Source of the DNA: MWEH01 sp964392385
GTDB taxonomy: Bacteria; Bacillota; Clostridia; Christensenellales; DTU072
Assembly (NCBI GenBank): GCA_964392385.1
Contig: CAYMPR010000002.1
Coordinates: 15,759-79,758, forward strand
DNA: 64,000 bases
Reading direction: 5' to 3'
Below are positions 26,003-35,267 of the stretch, one piece after another. The translations under genes were made by a program, and so were the position numbers. The notes under the pieces were generated by a model. It searched no databases. It was not told the origin of the DNA and worked only from the letters and a program-made list of their open reading frames with translations. The first letter of the stretch is position 1, and each line of letters starts with the position of its first letter.

Positions 26003-27196
26003 ATGGTTGATGATATGAGAGTATATTTAGATAATTCTGCAACGACTTCTCTAGCCCCAGAAGTCTTAGAGGAAATGAAGCCATATTTTTTAACAAAATA
26101 TGGAAACGCATCTTCTTTGCATAGCTTTGGCAGGGAAGCATTAAAAGCTGTTGATGAATCTAGAGCGAAAATAGCTAGTTTAATTAAAGCACGTACTAAT
26201 GAAATTTATTTCACTTCTGGCGGAACGGAAAGTGATAATTGGGCCTTGCGTGGAGTAGTTTCTTCCTCGAAAAATAAGATTAAGCACATAATCACTACTG
26301 AAATTGAGCATCCAGCTATATTAAATACTTGTAAAGAATTGGAAAAACAAGGTGTTTTAATTACTTATATTAAGCCTGGCAATAATGGAATTGTTAGTTT
26401 AGACAGTATTATTAAGGCAGTAAACGAAAACACAATTTTAGTTTCAGTTATGTTTGCAAACAATGAAATTGGAACCTTACAGCCAATTGAGGAAATTGGG
26501 AAATTTTGTAGAGAGGAAGGTATAATATTTCATACAGATGCAGTACAAGCGATGGATAGTCAACAAATAGATGTAAACAAACTATCAATAGATTTACTAT
26601 CCTTTTCAGCCCACAAGTTCCATGGTCCCAAAGGCATTGGTGTATTATATGTAAGAACTGGGACAAGGATAAATAAAATAATTACTGGAGGCGAACAAGA
26701 AAGAGGGGAAAGAGCAGGCACTACGCCTACACCTTTAATTGTTGGTATGGCAAAAGCTTTGGAAATTGCTAGTAATAATAGAGAACAATATAATCATAGG
26801 ATAACGATACTAAGAAATAATTTTATCGATCGTGTGATTAATGAAATACCTCATGTTAAACTGAATGGAGATAGAGAAAAACGCTTGCCCAATAATGCTA
26901 ATTTTAGTTTCGCTTATATAGAAGGAGAAAGTATTTTGATGAGATTAGATCTAGCCGGTGTAGCGGTAAGCAGTGGTTCGGCGTGTGCTTCGGGGTCACT
27001 TGAAGCATCACATGTTATTTTATCCATTGGAGTTAAAGAAGAGTTGGCACATAGCACCATTAGATTTAGTCTTGGCAGAGAAACGACCGCAGATGAAATG
27101 GATTATGTTTTTAAGGCTCTTAAAAAAATTGTTGATGACTTAAGGAAAATGTCCCCATTATATGATTATGAAAAAGGAATAGGATTTTATGTATAA
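26003..27196 (+). CDS. Cysteine desulfurase (NifS/IscS family)
   Basis: A 397-residue PLP enzyme that takes sulfur from cysteine for Fe-S clusters. YLDNSATT is the N-terminal mark, the PLP lysine is K205 in SAHKFHGPKG, and the catalytic cysteine is C328 in SSGSACASGS. The long SSGSACASGSLE loop is that of group I (IscS/NifS-like) and not SufS. Start may be ATG 26003 or ATG 26015 (MRVYLDNSATT); neither has a strong ribosome site. It overlaps the scaffold gene by 8 bases, forming a two-gene Fe-S unit without IscR, IscA or ferredoxin. Confidence 0.92.
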   Translation: MVDDMRVYLDNSATTSLAPEVLEEMKPYFLTKYGNASSLHSFGREALKAVDESRAKIASLIKARTNEIYFTSGGTESDNWALRGVVSSSKNKIKHIITTEIEHPAILNTCKELEKQGVLITYIKPGNNGIVSLDSIIKAVNENTILVSVMFANNEIGTLQPIEEIGKFCREEGIIFHTDAVQAMDSQQIDVNKLSIDLLSFSAHKFHGPKGIGVLYVRTGTRINKIITGGEQERGERAGTTPTPLIVGMAKALEIASNNREQYNHRITILRNNFIDRVINEIPHVKLNGDREKRLPNNANFSFAYIEGESILMRLDLAGVAVSSGSACASGSLEASHVILSIGVKEELAHSTIRFSLGRETTADEMDYVFKALKKIVDDLRKMSPLYDYEKGIGFYV

Positions 27197-27563
27197 CGAT
27201 AAAGTAATAGAAATTTTTAAAAACCCAAAAAATATTGGTGATCTTAAGGATGCTAATGCAATTGGAACTATAGGGAATGCTTCATGCGGAGATATAATGC
27301 AGATCTTTCTTAAAATAGAAGGCGATATAATTGTTGATGCTAAATTTAAAACATTTGGCTGTGCTGCTGCAATTGCTTCAAGTTCAATAGCAACAGAGAT
27401 GATAATAGGTAAAAATATAGAAGAAGCATTAAAATTAAAAAATGCAGACGTAGTATCTGAGCTTGGGGGGTTGCCAGCCCAGAAGATTCACTGTTCCGTT
27501 CTTGCTGAGGAAGCCATTCATGCCGCAATAAAAGACTACAAAGACAAAAAAGGAATAGTGTAA
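27189..27563 (+). CDS. Fe-S cluster assembly scaffold (IscU/NifU N-terminal type)
   Basis: A 124-residue scaffold on which [2Fe-2S]/[4Fe-4S] clusters are built. The three conserved cluster cysteines are Cys33 (NASCGD), Cys58 (TFGCAAAIASSS) and Cys102 (KIHCSVLAEEA), with Asp35 in the usual place. It is a stand-alone IscU-like domain with no C-terminal NifU extension. It overlaps the desulfurase gene by 8 bases. It probably supplies the several Fe-S enzymes of this window, such as HemW, HemZ and MtaB (inference). Confidence 0.93.
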   Translation: MYNDKVIEIFKNPKNIGDLKDANAIGTIGNASCGDIMQIFLKIEGDIIVDAKFKTFGCAAAIASSSIATEMIIGKNIEEALKLKNADVVSELGGLPAQKIHCSVLAEEAIHAAIKDYKDKKGIV

Positions 27564-27570
27564 AATTCAT

Positions 27571-29382
27571 ATGATTGATAAAAGACAGGAACTAATTAGA
27601 AATTTTTGTATTGTCGCGCATATAGATCATGGTAAAAGCACATTAGCTGATAGATTGCTCGAGTTTACTAAAACAGTCGAGCATAGAGACATGAAAGAAC
27701 AATTGCTCGATAATATGGACATTGAAAGAGAACGGGGGATAACAGTTAAACTAACTCCCGCTAGGATGAAGTACACACTAAAAGGAACAGAATATACCTT
27801 AAACCTAATTGATACTCCTGGGCATGTGGATTTTACTTATGAGGTTAGCCGTTCTCTTGCAGCTTGCGAGGGTGCTATACTGGTAATTGATGCCACGCAA
27901 GGTATTCAAGCCCAGACCTTGACGAACGTGTATTTAGCTTTAGACAACAACCTTGAGATTCTCCCAGTATTTAACAAAATTGATTTACAATCTGCCAACA
28001 TAGAAGGTTCAAAACAAGAACTTGAAGACATTATTGGCCTTGATTCAGCAGATGCAGTTTTGGTAAGTGCTAAAGAAGGGATCAACATAGATATTTTACT
28101 CGAGAAAATTATCGAAAAATTACCCTCGCCTAAAGGAGATGTTAATTCACCGCTTAGAGCCTTAATATTTGATAGTTTATATGATAATTTTAAAGGTGTT
28201 ATTTGTAATGTCCGAATTGTCGATGGCGAAGTAGCTCCTGGAACCATAATTAAAATGATGTCAAATGGCAAGGAATTCGAATGTACTGAGGTTGGAGTAT
28301 TTAACCCTAATATGTTGACAGTTGATGCTCTAAAAGCTGGAGATGTTGGATATATCGTCGCTAGCATTAAAAGTGTTGCTGATACATCTGTTGGGGACAC
28401 TATAACTACATCTAATAACCCTGCTAAAGAGCCACTAAAGGGATATAAAAAAGTTACTCCAATGGTGTTTGCAGGTATTTATCCTGCAGATGGAAGTAGA
28501 TACAATGATTTAAGAGATGCCATGAATAAGCTTGTTTTAAATGATGCCTCTTTAACATTTGAGCCTGAAAGTTCAAACGCTCTTGGCTTTGGCTTTAGAG
28601 TTGGATTTTTAGGGCTTTTACATATGGAAATTATCGAAGAACGTCTTGAACGAGAGTTTGACTTAGATTTAGTTACTACCGCACCAAGCGTTATATACAA
28701 AATATTAAAAATTAATGGACAAGAGATAATAGTAGATAATCCTACAAAGTTACCAGAACCTTCTACTATAGATAAAATACTCGAACCAATAGTCCATGCA
28801 TCCATATATTCACCCCCTGAATATGTTGGCGCGATAATGGAACTTTGCCAGGAAAAGAGGGGGACATTTGTAACTTTAAATTATCTAGACACTACTCGTG
28901 TGCATATTGAATACAAAATGCCTTTATCGGAAATTATATACGATTTCTTTGATTCGCTTAAATCAAGAACTAGAGGATATGCTAGTCTAGATTATGTATT
29001 AGATGGTTATACCCCCGATAATTTAGTAAAAGTAGATTTCTTATTAAACGGAGAAGCTTGTGATGCGCTATCATTAATCATCCATAGAGATAAAGCATAT
29101 GCTAGGGCTAGAAGTATTACAGAAAGATTACGTGATGTTATTCCTAGACAAATGTTTGAAATACCGATCCAAGCAGCAATAGGATCAAAAATTATTGCTA
29201 GAGAAACAGTTAAAGCGCTTAGAAAGGATGTCCTGGCTAAATGCTATGGTGGTGATATTACTCGGAAGAAGAAGCTTTTAGAGAAGCAAAAAGAGGGTAA
29301 AAAGAGAATGAGACAATTTGGCTCAGTCTCAATTCCTTCCGATGCATTTATGTCGATTTTAAAAATTAATGATGACAAATAG
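27571..29382 (+). CDS. lepA: Elongation factor 4 (LepA)
   Basis: EF4 (603 residues) is a ribosome-dependent GTPase that back-translocates or assists stalled ribosomes and 30S biogenesis. G motifs are AHIDHGKST near 16-24, DTPGHVDF near 81-88 and NKIDL near 135-139. The LepA-specific C-terminal domain is present (about 480-600, including RETVKALRKDVLAKCYGGD in part). Start ATG 27571 lies 7 bases after the scaffold gene. The lepA-hemW-hrcA order is a strong Firmicutes signature. Confidence 0.97.
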   Translation: MIDKRQELIRNFCIVAHIDHGKSTLADRLLEFTKTVEHRDMKEQLLDNMDIERERGITVKLTPARMKYTLKGTEYTLNLIDTPGHVDFTYEVSRSLAACEGAILVIDATQGIQAQTLTNVYLALDNNLEILPVFNKIDLQSANIEGSKQELEDIIGLDSADAVLVSAKEGINIDILLEKIIEKLPSPKGDVNSPLRALIFDSLYDNFKGVICNVRIVDGEVAPGTIIKMMSNGKEFECTEVGVFNPNMLTVDALKAGDVGYIVASIKSVADTSVGDTITTSNNPAKEPLKGYKKVTPMVFAGIYPADGSRYNDLRDAMNKLVLNDASLTFEPESSNALGFGFRVGFLGLLHMEIIEERLEREFDLDLVTTAPSVIYKILKINGQEIIVDNPTKLPEPSTIDKILEPIVHASIYSPPEYVGAIMELCQEKRGTFVTLNYLDTTRVHIEYKMPLSEIIYDFFDSLKSRTRGYASLDYVLDGYTPDNLVKVDFLLNGEACDALSLIIHRDKAYARARSITERLRDVIPRQMFEIPIQAAIGSKIIARETVKALRKDVLAKCYGGDITRKKKLLEKQKEGKKRMRQFGSVSIPSDAFMSILKINDDK

Positions 29383-30472
29383 AGGATTATATATTCATGT
29401 GCCTTTTTGTTCAGGCAAATGTTACTATTGCGACTTCTATTCAGTATCCATGGATACCGAAACAGTTAACTTTTATACTAATAAAGTAATCAATGAGATT
29501 GATAATTTCGCCCTTAAATTTCCAGATAGTTTAATAAGAACCATATATATTGGTGGTGGGACCCCCTCCATATTGCCAATTGAAAGTCTTGATAGAATAA
29601 TTTCTAAAGTGCATTCATCTTTTAAAAGTCAAATTGATGAATTTACCATAGAAATAAATCCTGCAGAAACGCAATATATTAACCAATATAAAGGCTTAGG
29701 AATTAATAGAGTAAGTGTTGGCATTCAAAGTCTAGATGATAAGGTTTTGTCCATTGCGGGAAGAAGACATAATCCTAAACAGGCATTGGATTGTTTAAAC
29801 TCATTAAACTCAATATTTTCCAATATTTCTTGTGATTTAATTATAGGTCTTCCCTATGAGACAAAAGATAATTTTTTAAATTCGTTATATGTATTGTCTA
29901 ATTTTGTTAATCATTTTTCTTTATACATATTAAAAATCGCTAATTCAACTCCATTCTTTTCACTCTATAACTCTAACCCTTCCGTTTTTCCGCTTGAAGA
30001 TTCAATCGTAGATACATATAATCAAGCAAAATATGAATTAGAAAAGTTAAGTTTTTTTCGCTATGAAGTTAGTAATTTTTCAAAAAAAGGCTATAAATCA
30101 CTACATAATCTCTCTTATTGGAATCGAACCGATTATTTTGGTGTAGGCCCAAGTGCAGCAAGCTTAATTGATAACGAGAGAATTATAGTCCCTCCGGATA
30201 ATTATTTTGTTGAAGATAATATTACTAGAAATCTGGAGGAAGCATTATCCGTTGATAATCAAATGATGGAGACCATTATACTTTCGTTAAGACTCGAGGA
30301 GGGGATTAATATTGCTAATTTTGAAGAATGCTATAAGGTCAAAATTTTCGATGTCTTTAGGGATGCAATCAACAAAAATAGGAATTATTTAGAAATTACT
30401 GATGCGTATATTAAAATTAAAGATGAGTTTTTGTTGCTCCAAAATCAAATAATGATTGATTTTTTACAATAA
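29369..30472 (+). CDS. hemW: Radical SAM haem chaperone HemW
   Basis: HemW (367 residues) is a radical-SAM-family protein related to HemN that binds and delivers haem. The Fe-S motif is Cys14-x3-Cys18-x2-Cys21 (PFCSGKCYYC), followed at once by a Asp-Phe as in HemW. SAM-binding GGGTPS is near 67-72, and the C-terminal HemN-type domain starts at about 265. The start (ATG 29369 or 29372) lies inside the end of lepA. True coproporphyrinogen dehydrogenase activity is unlikely, because the distinct HemZ is encoded at 60055-61467. Confidence 0.9.
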   Translation: MMTNRGLYIHVPFCSGKCYYCDFYSVSMDTETVNFYTNKVINEIDNFALKFPDSLIRTIYIGGGTPSILPIESLDRIISKVHSSFKSQIDEFTIEINPAETQYINQYKGLGINRVSVGIQSLDDKVLSIAGRRHNPKQALDCLNSLNSIFSNISCDLIIGLPYETKDNFLNSLYVLSNFVNHFSLYILKIANSTPFFSLYNSNPSVFPLEDSIVDTYNQAKYELEKLSFFRYEVSNFSKKGYKSLHNLSYWNRTDYFGVGPSAASLIDNERIIVPPDNYFVEDNITRNLEEALSVDNQMMETIILSLRLEEGINIANFEECYKVKIFDVFRDAINKNRNYLEITDAYIKIKDEFLLLQNQIMIDFLQ

Positions 30473-30503
30473 TATTTTCTTATAAAAATAAACATTTTAT
30501 TTC

Positions 30504-30532
30504 TTGACAACAACTTTTATCAATAATATAAT
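30504..30532 (+). promoter_or_regulatory. Sigma-A promoter of the hrcA-grpE-dnaK-dnaJ operon
   Basis: Perfect TTGACA (30504-30509) and perfect TATAAT (30527-30532) with a 17-base spacer, directly followed by the CIRCE operator. Repressor binding to CIRCE would cover the transcription start. Confidence 0.88.
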
Positions 30533-30536
30533 AATA

Positions 30537-30563
30537 CTAGCAGTCTTGACGTAAGAGTGCTAA
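30537..30563. promoter_or_regulatory. CIRCE operator (HrcA binding site)
   Basis: The right arm GAGTGCTAA (30555-30563) is perfect. The left arm CTAGCAGTC (30537-30545) differs at two positions from TTAGCACTC. The spacer is the standard 9 bases. Position immediately downstream of the -10 box and upstream of hrcA identifies it as the autoregulatory heat-shock operator. Confidence 0.88.
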
Positions 30564-30587
30564 CAGAACCAATCGGAGTTTGCCAAA

Positions 30588-31646
30588 ATGGACCATAAGT
30601 TATCGGATCGAAAAAAAAGAGTATTAAAAGCTGTTATAGATGAATATATTTCTTCTCCAATTCCTGTTGCTTCGATTGACTTAAAAGACAAGTATTTTAA
30701 TGATTTAAGTTCGGCTACTATTAGAGTTGAGCTCTCAGCTTTAGAGGAAATGGGCTTTTTAATTCAACCTCATACTTCAGCTGGAAGAGTTCCTTCCTCG
30801 CTTGCATATAGGTTTTATGTAGATAATTTTATTGGAAAAAAACCACTTAAAAAGAATGAAATTAAAGCTATTGATACGTTTTTTAACAATAAATACTCCG
30901 AAATAGAAGACATAGTGAGGGCTTCAGCAAAAATTATTAGCGAAATTACTAATTACACTTCAGTAATTGTAATTAATAACATTAATAAGGTGATTATTAA
31001 GGAAGTTAAAATAGTTGGACTCGATGAGTCTTCTGCTCTAGTCATTATTATTACTGATAGCGGCATAATAAAAGATAAAGTAATTAAACTGAAAAAAGAA
31101 TTAAACCCTGCTTTTATTAGAGATGCAAATGTTCTAATTAATAAAATATTTTCTGGGATTAGTGTTGGAGACTTAAAGCTAAAAGCAAAAACTATTGAGT
31201 TAGAACTGATTGAATTTAAGGAATTACTTGATTGTGTCCTTGAAATTTTAAAAGCTTATTCGGAACAAAATAAACAAAACATTTTCGTCGAAGGTGGAAA
31301 TAAAATATTAAGTTATCCCGGAACAACCCTAGAACAAGCACGAAATGCCCTAAGTTTTTTGGATGATAAAGCTTTCTTGAATAATTTGCTATTGGATGAA
31401 ACTGAAGATATAGAGTTTTCTTTTAAAATAGGTAAAGATGAAACATGTGGCATAGATCAATGCGCCATAATGACTGCGAAATATAAAATAAATGGTAAAG
31501 AAATTGGTCAGGCTGGTGTAATTGGACCAGAAAGAATGGATTATGGCAAAGTAATGAGTGTATTGTCCTATTTAGGCAGGTCAATTGATTATATCTCGAC
31601 TAACAAAGATAATATTGGTCCTAGTAATGAAAAGGAGAATAATTAA
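30588..31646 (+). CDS. hrcA: Heat-inducible transcription repressor HrcA
   Basis: HrcA (352 residues) binds CIRCE with help from GroEL and represses class I heat-shock genes. The N-terminal winged helix begins LSDRKKRVLKAVIDEYISS, followed by SSATIRVELSALEEMGFL and HTSAGRVPS, all diagnostic. A GAF-like domain and the C-terminal VIGPERMDYGKVMSVL block complete it. It is the first gene after promoter and operator, with CGGAG 9 bases before ATG 30588, so it controls its own operon including grpE, dnaK and dnaJ. Confidence 0.96.
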   Translation: MDHKLSDRKKRVLKAVIDEYISSPIPVASIDLKDKYFNDLSSATIRVELSALEEMGFLIQPHTSAGRVPSSLAYRFYVDNFIGKKPLKKNEIKAIDTFFNNKYSEIEDIVRASAKIISEITNYTSVIVINNINKVIIKEVKIVGLDESSALVIIITDSGIIKDKVIKLKKELNPAFIRDANVLINKIFSGISVGDLKLKAKTIELELIEFKELLDCVLEILKAYSEQNKQNIFVEGGNKILSYPGTTLEQARNALSFLDDKAFLNNLLLDETEDIEFSFKIGKDETCGIDQCAIMTAKYKINGKEIGQAGVIGPERMDYGKVMSVLSYLGRSIDYISTNKDNIGPSNEKENN

Positions 31647-31654
31647 GAGAGAGT

Positions 31655-32233
31655 ATGGCGAAAAAAAATGATGATGAAAAAAACGATATTTTAAATGATA
31701 AGCAACCAGATAATTCGGGTGTTAGTTCTAGCGATGCCTCAAACATAAATGAGTCTACTGATGACGCCAAAAAAGAAAGTGCTAATTTAGATGCAAAAGA
31801 TCTACTTATTAATGAATTAAACTTACGTTTGGAAGAATATAAGCTCACAGCGCAGAGATTGCAAGCGGAATTTGAAAATTATAGAAAAAGAAACGATGAA
31901 GCAAAAAAATCCCAGAGATTTGATGTGACTAACGATGTATTGTTAGATTTTTTAACGGTTTTAGATTCTGTTAATTGTGCTTTAAATATTGTTAAAGAGG
32001 AATCATTAAGAGAAGGAATTAATTTGATTGCTAAACAATTTAATGCTCTTTTATCTAGCTATGAAGTATTAGAAATAGATCCCTTAAATAGCAAGTTTGA
32101 CCCAATGTTTCATAATGCTATTATGCAAATTGATAATCCTGAAAGTGTCGGAAATGTAGTCCAAGTATTTCAAAAAGGTTATATAAGAAAAGGTAAAGTA
32201 TTAAGATATGCAACAGTAAAAGTTGCAGTATAA
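31655..32233 (+). CDS. grpE: Nucleotide exchange factor GrpE
   Basis: GrpE (192 residues) releases ADP from DnaK. It has a disordered acidic N-terminus (about 1-50, rich in Asp/Asn/Ser), a long helical dimerisation stretch with RLQAEFENYRKR near 68-79, and a C-terminal beta domain with HNAIMQIDNPE and GYIRKGKVLRYATVKVA. GAGAG lies before ATG 31655, 8 bases after hrcA. Standard operon position. Confidence 0.96.
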   Translation: MAKKNDDEKNDILNDKQPDNSGVSSSDASNINESTDDAKKESANLDAKDLLINELNLRLEEYKLTAQRLQAEFENYRKRNDEAKKSQRFDVTNDVLLDFLTVLDSVNCALNIVKEESLREGINLIAKQFNALLSSYEVLEIDPLNSKFDPMFHNAIMQIDNPESVGNVVQVFQKGYIRKGKVLRYATVKVAV

Positions 32234-32256
32234 TAAATTTTTAAAGGAGAAAGAAT

Positions 32257-34065
32257 ATGTCAAAAATTATTGGAATTGATTTAGGAACAACAAACTCAGT
32301 TGTGGCAGTAATGGAAGGTGGAGAAGCAACGGTTATAGTTAATGCTGAAGGGAATAGAACTACACCATCTGTTGTTGGTTTCACAAAAGATGGAGAAAGA
32401 TTAGTTGGACAAGTGGCAAAACGTCAAGCAATTGTTAACCCTGATCGGACAATTAGCTCTATCAAAAGAGAAATGGGTACAAATTACACTGTAGTTATAG
32501 ATGAAAAGAAGTTTACACCACCAGAAATTTCAGCGATGATTTTAACCAAATTAAAGAACGATGCTGAAGCCTATCTTGGACAAAAAGTTACAAAGGCAGT
32601 AATTACTGTGCCTGCATATTTTTCTGACAGCCAACGTCAAGCGACTAAAGATGCTGGAAAAATTGCTGGATTAGAAGTCTTGAGAATAATTAATGAACCA
32701 ACTGCAGCAGCATTTGCTTATGGACTTGATAAAAAGGCCCAAAAAATACTTGTTTACGATTTAGGTGGTGGAACATTCGATGTTTCCATTCTCGATATTG
32801 GAGATGGAGTTGTTGAGGTGTTAGCAACTAATGGAAATACTAGACTAGGTGGAGATGATTTTGATAAAAAAGTTATGGATTGGGTAGTTGAAGAATTTAA
32901 AAAATCAACTGGAATAGATTTATCAAAAGATAAAATGGCAATGCAAAGAGTCAAGGAAGCCTCCGAAAAGGCTAAAATTGAGTTGTCTGGTATTAATAAA
33001 GTTAATATTAATCTACCTTTTATTACAAGTAATGAAAATGGTCCTCAGCACATTGATATGGACTTAACACGTGCTAAATTCGATGATATGACAGCTGGTT
33101 TAGTTAAAGCTACGATTGCTCCACTTTTACAAGCCTTAAAGGACTCTAAACTCTCAACAAAAGAAATTGAAAAAGTGTTACTTGTTGGTGGATCTACTAG
33201 AATACCCGCAGTAGTAGAAGCTGTTAAGAATGTTATGGGACAAGAGCCATATAAAGGAATTAACCCAGACGAATGTGTAGCCCTAGGAGCTGCAATTCAA
33301 GGCGGAGTTCTAGCCGGAGAAGTTAAAGATATATTATTATTAGATGTCACCCCATTATCTCTTGGTATAGAAACTTTAGGTGGAGTATTTACAAAACTTA
33401 TTGAAAGAAATACAACAATTCCGACAAAAAAATCACAAGTTTTCTCTACAGCAACCGATAATCAAACATCTGTTGATGTTCATGTCCTTCAAGGTGAAAG
33501 GGCAATGGCAAATGATAATAAAACACTTGGAAGATTTGAGCTAACTGGTATTCCTCCTGCAATGAGAGGCATCCCACAAATAGAAGTATCTTTTGAGATT
33601 GACCAAAACGGAATTGTATCTGTATCTGCAGTTGACAAAGGAACAAATAAATCGGCTAATATTACAATCACTGCATCATCAAATCTCTCTAAAGAAGATG
33701 TTGATAAAGCTGTTAAAGAAGCTGAGAAGTTTGCAGATGAAGATAAAAAACGCAGAGATTTGGTTGATATGAAAAACACAACTGAACAACTTATTTTAGC
33801 TATTGATAAAACAGTTGCAGAAAGTTCTGAGAAAATTAGTGCTGAGGATTTGGAAGTTCTAAAAAATGCAGCAACCGAAGCAAAAGAGAAATTATCAAAA
33901 GCTGAGGATGTTGAAACAGTCAAACAGATTACAGAGGAACTTTCCAAAGTAACTAACCCCATTTTTAGCAAATTATATAAACAAGAACAAGACAATAAGC
34001 ATGAAGAAAACCCTGGAGATGAAAATGGCCCAACTATTAATGTTGACCCAGATGATATAAACTAA
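32257..34065 (+). CDS. dnaK: Chaperone protein DnaK (Hsp70)
   Basis: DnaK (602 residues). The ATPase domain begins GIDLGTTNSVVAVMEGG and contains VYDLGGGTFDVS and LVGGSTRIPAV; it ends near 360. The substrate-binding domain has the linker DILLLDVTPLSLGIETLGG, and a helical lid with an acidic, Asn/Pro-rich tail completes it. AAGGAG precedes ATG 32257. It is regulated with grpE and dnaJ by HrcA. The lid shows the one-insert-shorter Gram-positive form, lacking the extra segment of Gram-negative DnaK near residue 80. Confidence 0.97.
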   Translation: MSKIIGIDLGTTNSVVAVMEGGEATVIVNAEGNRTTPSVVGFTKDGERLVGQVAKRQAIVNPDRTISSIKREMGTNYTVVIDEKKFTPPEISAMILTKLKNDAEAYLGQKVTKAVITVPAYFSDSQRQATKDAGKIAGLEVLRIINEPTAAAFAYGLDKKAQKILVYDLGGGTFDVSILDIGDGVVEVLATNGNTRLGGDDFDKKVMDWVVEEFKKSTGIDLSKDKMAMQRVKEASEKAKIELSGINKVNINLPFITSNENGPQHIDMDLTRAKFDDMTAGLVKATIAPLLQALKDSKLSTKEIEKVLLVGGSTRIPAVVEAVKNVMGQEPYKGINPDECVALGAAIQGGVLAGEVKDILLLDVTPLSLGIETLGGVFTKLIERNTTIPTKKSQVFSTATDNQTSVDVHVLQGERAMANDNKTLGRFELTGIPPAMRGIPQIEVSFEIDQNGIVSVSAVDKGTNKSANITITASSNLSKEDVDKAVKEAEKFADEDKKRRDLVDMKNTTEQLILAIDKTVAESSEKISAEDLEVLKNAATEAKEKLSKAEDVETVKQITEELSKVTNPIFSKLYKQEQDNKHEENPGDENGPTINVDPDDIN

Positions 34066-34069
34066 ATAT

Positions 34070-35212
34070 ATGGAAAAAGATTATTATAAAATTTTAGGTA
34101 TTAGTCGTGATGCTAACGCGGACGAAATAAAGTCCGCGTATCGCAATATGGCGAAAAAATGGCATCCTGATGTTTTTGCTACTGATTCTGAACAAAAAAG
34201 AAACGAGGCAAAAGATAAATTTACTGAAATTCAGCATGCTTACAGTGTATTATCTGATCCGCAAAAAAAAGCCGCATACGACCAATTTGGAAGTGAAGAT
34301 GGCCCTCAAATGGGTTCAGGGAGTGGGTTTAGTGGTTTTACGGGAGGGTTTGGTGATATCTTTGGTGATTTATTTAATGCTTTTGGTGGTGGAGAAACTA
34401 GGGGTAGCTCAAGAGGTGCATCAAGTCAAAGAATTGGAGATGATATTGAGATTCAGCTTGTTTTAACTTTTGAGGAAGCATGTTTTGGGGTTGAGAAGGA
34501 AATCTCATATAAAAGGGTCGAAAATTGTGCTAAATGTAAAGGAACTGGTGCTAAAGATGGTTCATCTTATACTAATTGTTCAAGTTGTAATGGAAGTGGG
34601 AGCGTATCAGTAGATCAGAGAACTATGTTTGGCGTTATGAGAAGTAGGCAAGTATGCCCTAAATGTGGTGGAAAGGGGAAAATTATTATTGACCAATGTC
34701 CCGAATGTAGTGGAGTAGGAAAGATAAAGAAGCAAAAAACAATCAAGGTTAAAATACCTGCTGGAGTTGATAACAATCAAATGCTTACCGTAAGTAGTGA
34801 AGGTAATGCAGGATACAATGGTGGTTTAAACGGTAATTTGATTGTTGTATTTAAAGTGCTTCCACATAAATTATTTGTAAGAAGTGGATTTGATCTAAAT
34901 TATGACTTACCTATAAAAGTTACTCAGGCAATTTTAGGTGATAAAATATCTATACCAACAATTAATGGTGAAAAAGTTACAATCGATATCCCAGAGGGGA
35001 CAGAAGATGGAACAATAATAAAAATTAAGAAAAGAGGAATTAAATATCTTAGAAAAGACATATATGGAGACCTATATGTAAAAATAGTTATTGATATGCC
35101 TAAAAACCTCTCAACAAAACAGAAAAAAGCCTTGAAGGATAGTCTTGACTTAATAGATAGTGCAACTTACTCAAAAGTTGATAAATTCAATAATACTATA
35201 AAAAATATTTGA
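34070..35212 (+). CDS. dnaJ: Chaperone protein DnaJ (Hsp40)
   Basis: DnaJ (380 residues) stimulates DnaK ATPase. It has the J domain 1-70 with KWHPD, a Gly/Phe-rich linker at about 80-125, and four CxxCxGxG-type zinc modules at about 148-215 (CAKCKGTG, CSSCNGSG, CPKCGGKG, CPECSGVG). A C-terminal substrate-binding beta domain follows. ATG 34070 is 4 bases after the dnaK stop and has no good ribosome site, so translation likely depends on coupling with dnaK. The protein is full-length type I DnaJ. Confidence 0.96.
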   Translation: MEKDYYKILGISRDANADEIKSAYRNMAKKWHPDVFATDSEQKRNEAKDKFTEIQHAYSVLSDPQKKAAYDQFGSEDGPQMGSGSGFSGFTGGFGDIFGDLFNAFGGGETRGSSRGASSQRIGDDIEIQLVLTFEEACFGVEKEISYKRVENCAKCKGTGAKDGSSYTNCSSCNGSGSVSVDQRTMFGVMRSRQVCPKCGGKGKIIIDQCPECSGVGKIKKQKTIKVKIPAGVDNNQMLTVSSEGNAGYNGGLNGNLIVVFKVLPHKLFVRSGFDLNYDLPIKVTQAILGDKISIPTINGEKVTIDIPEGTEDGTIIKIKKRGIKYLRKDIYGDLYVKIVIDMPKNLSTKQKKALKDSLDLIDSATYSKVDKFNNTIKNI

Positions 35213-35267
35213 TATTATAAAGATTAATATTGCTTTATTATACGTTATATTATTTACCAAGGAAAAC

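Noticed and set aside
27906..28400. 164-codon minus-strand frame
   Set aside because: Antisense to lepA, no family resemblance, no ribosome site.
33489..33995. 168-codon minus-strand frame
   Set aside because: Lies wholly inside dnaK; Ser/Phe-rich shadow typical of antisense to Lys/Glu-rich coding sequence.
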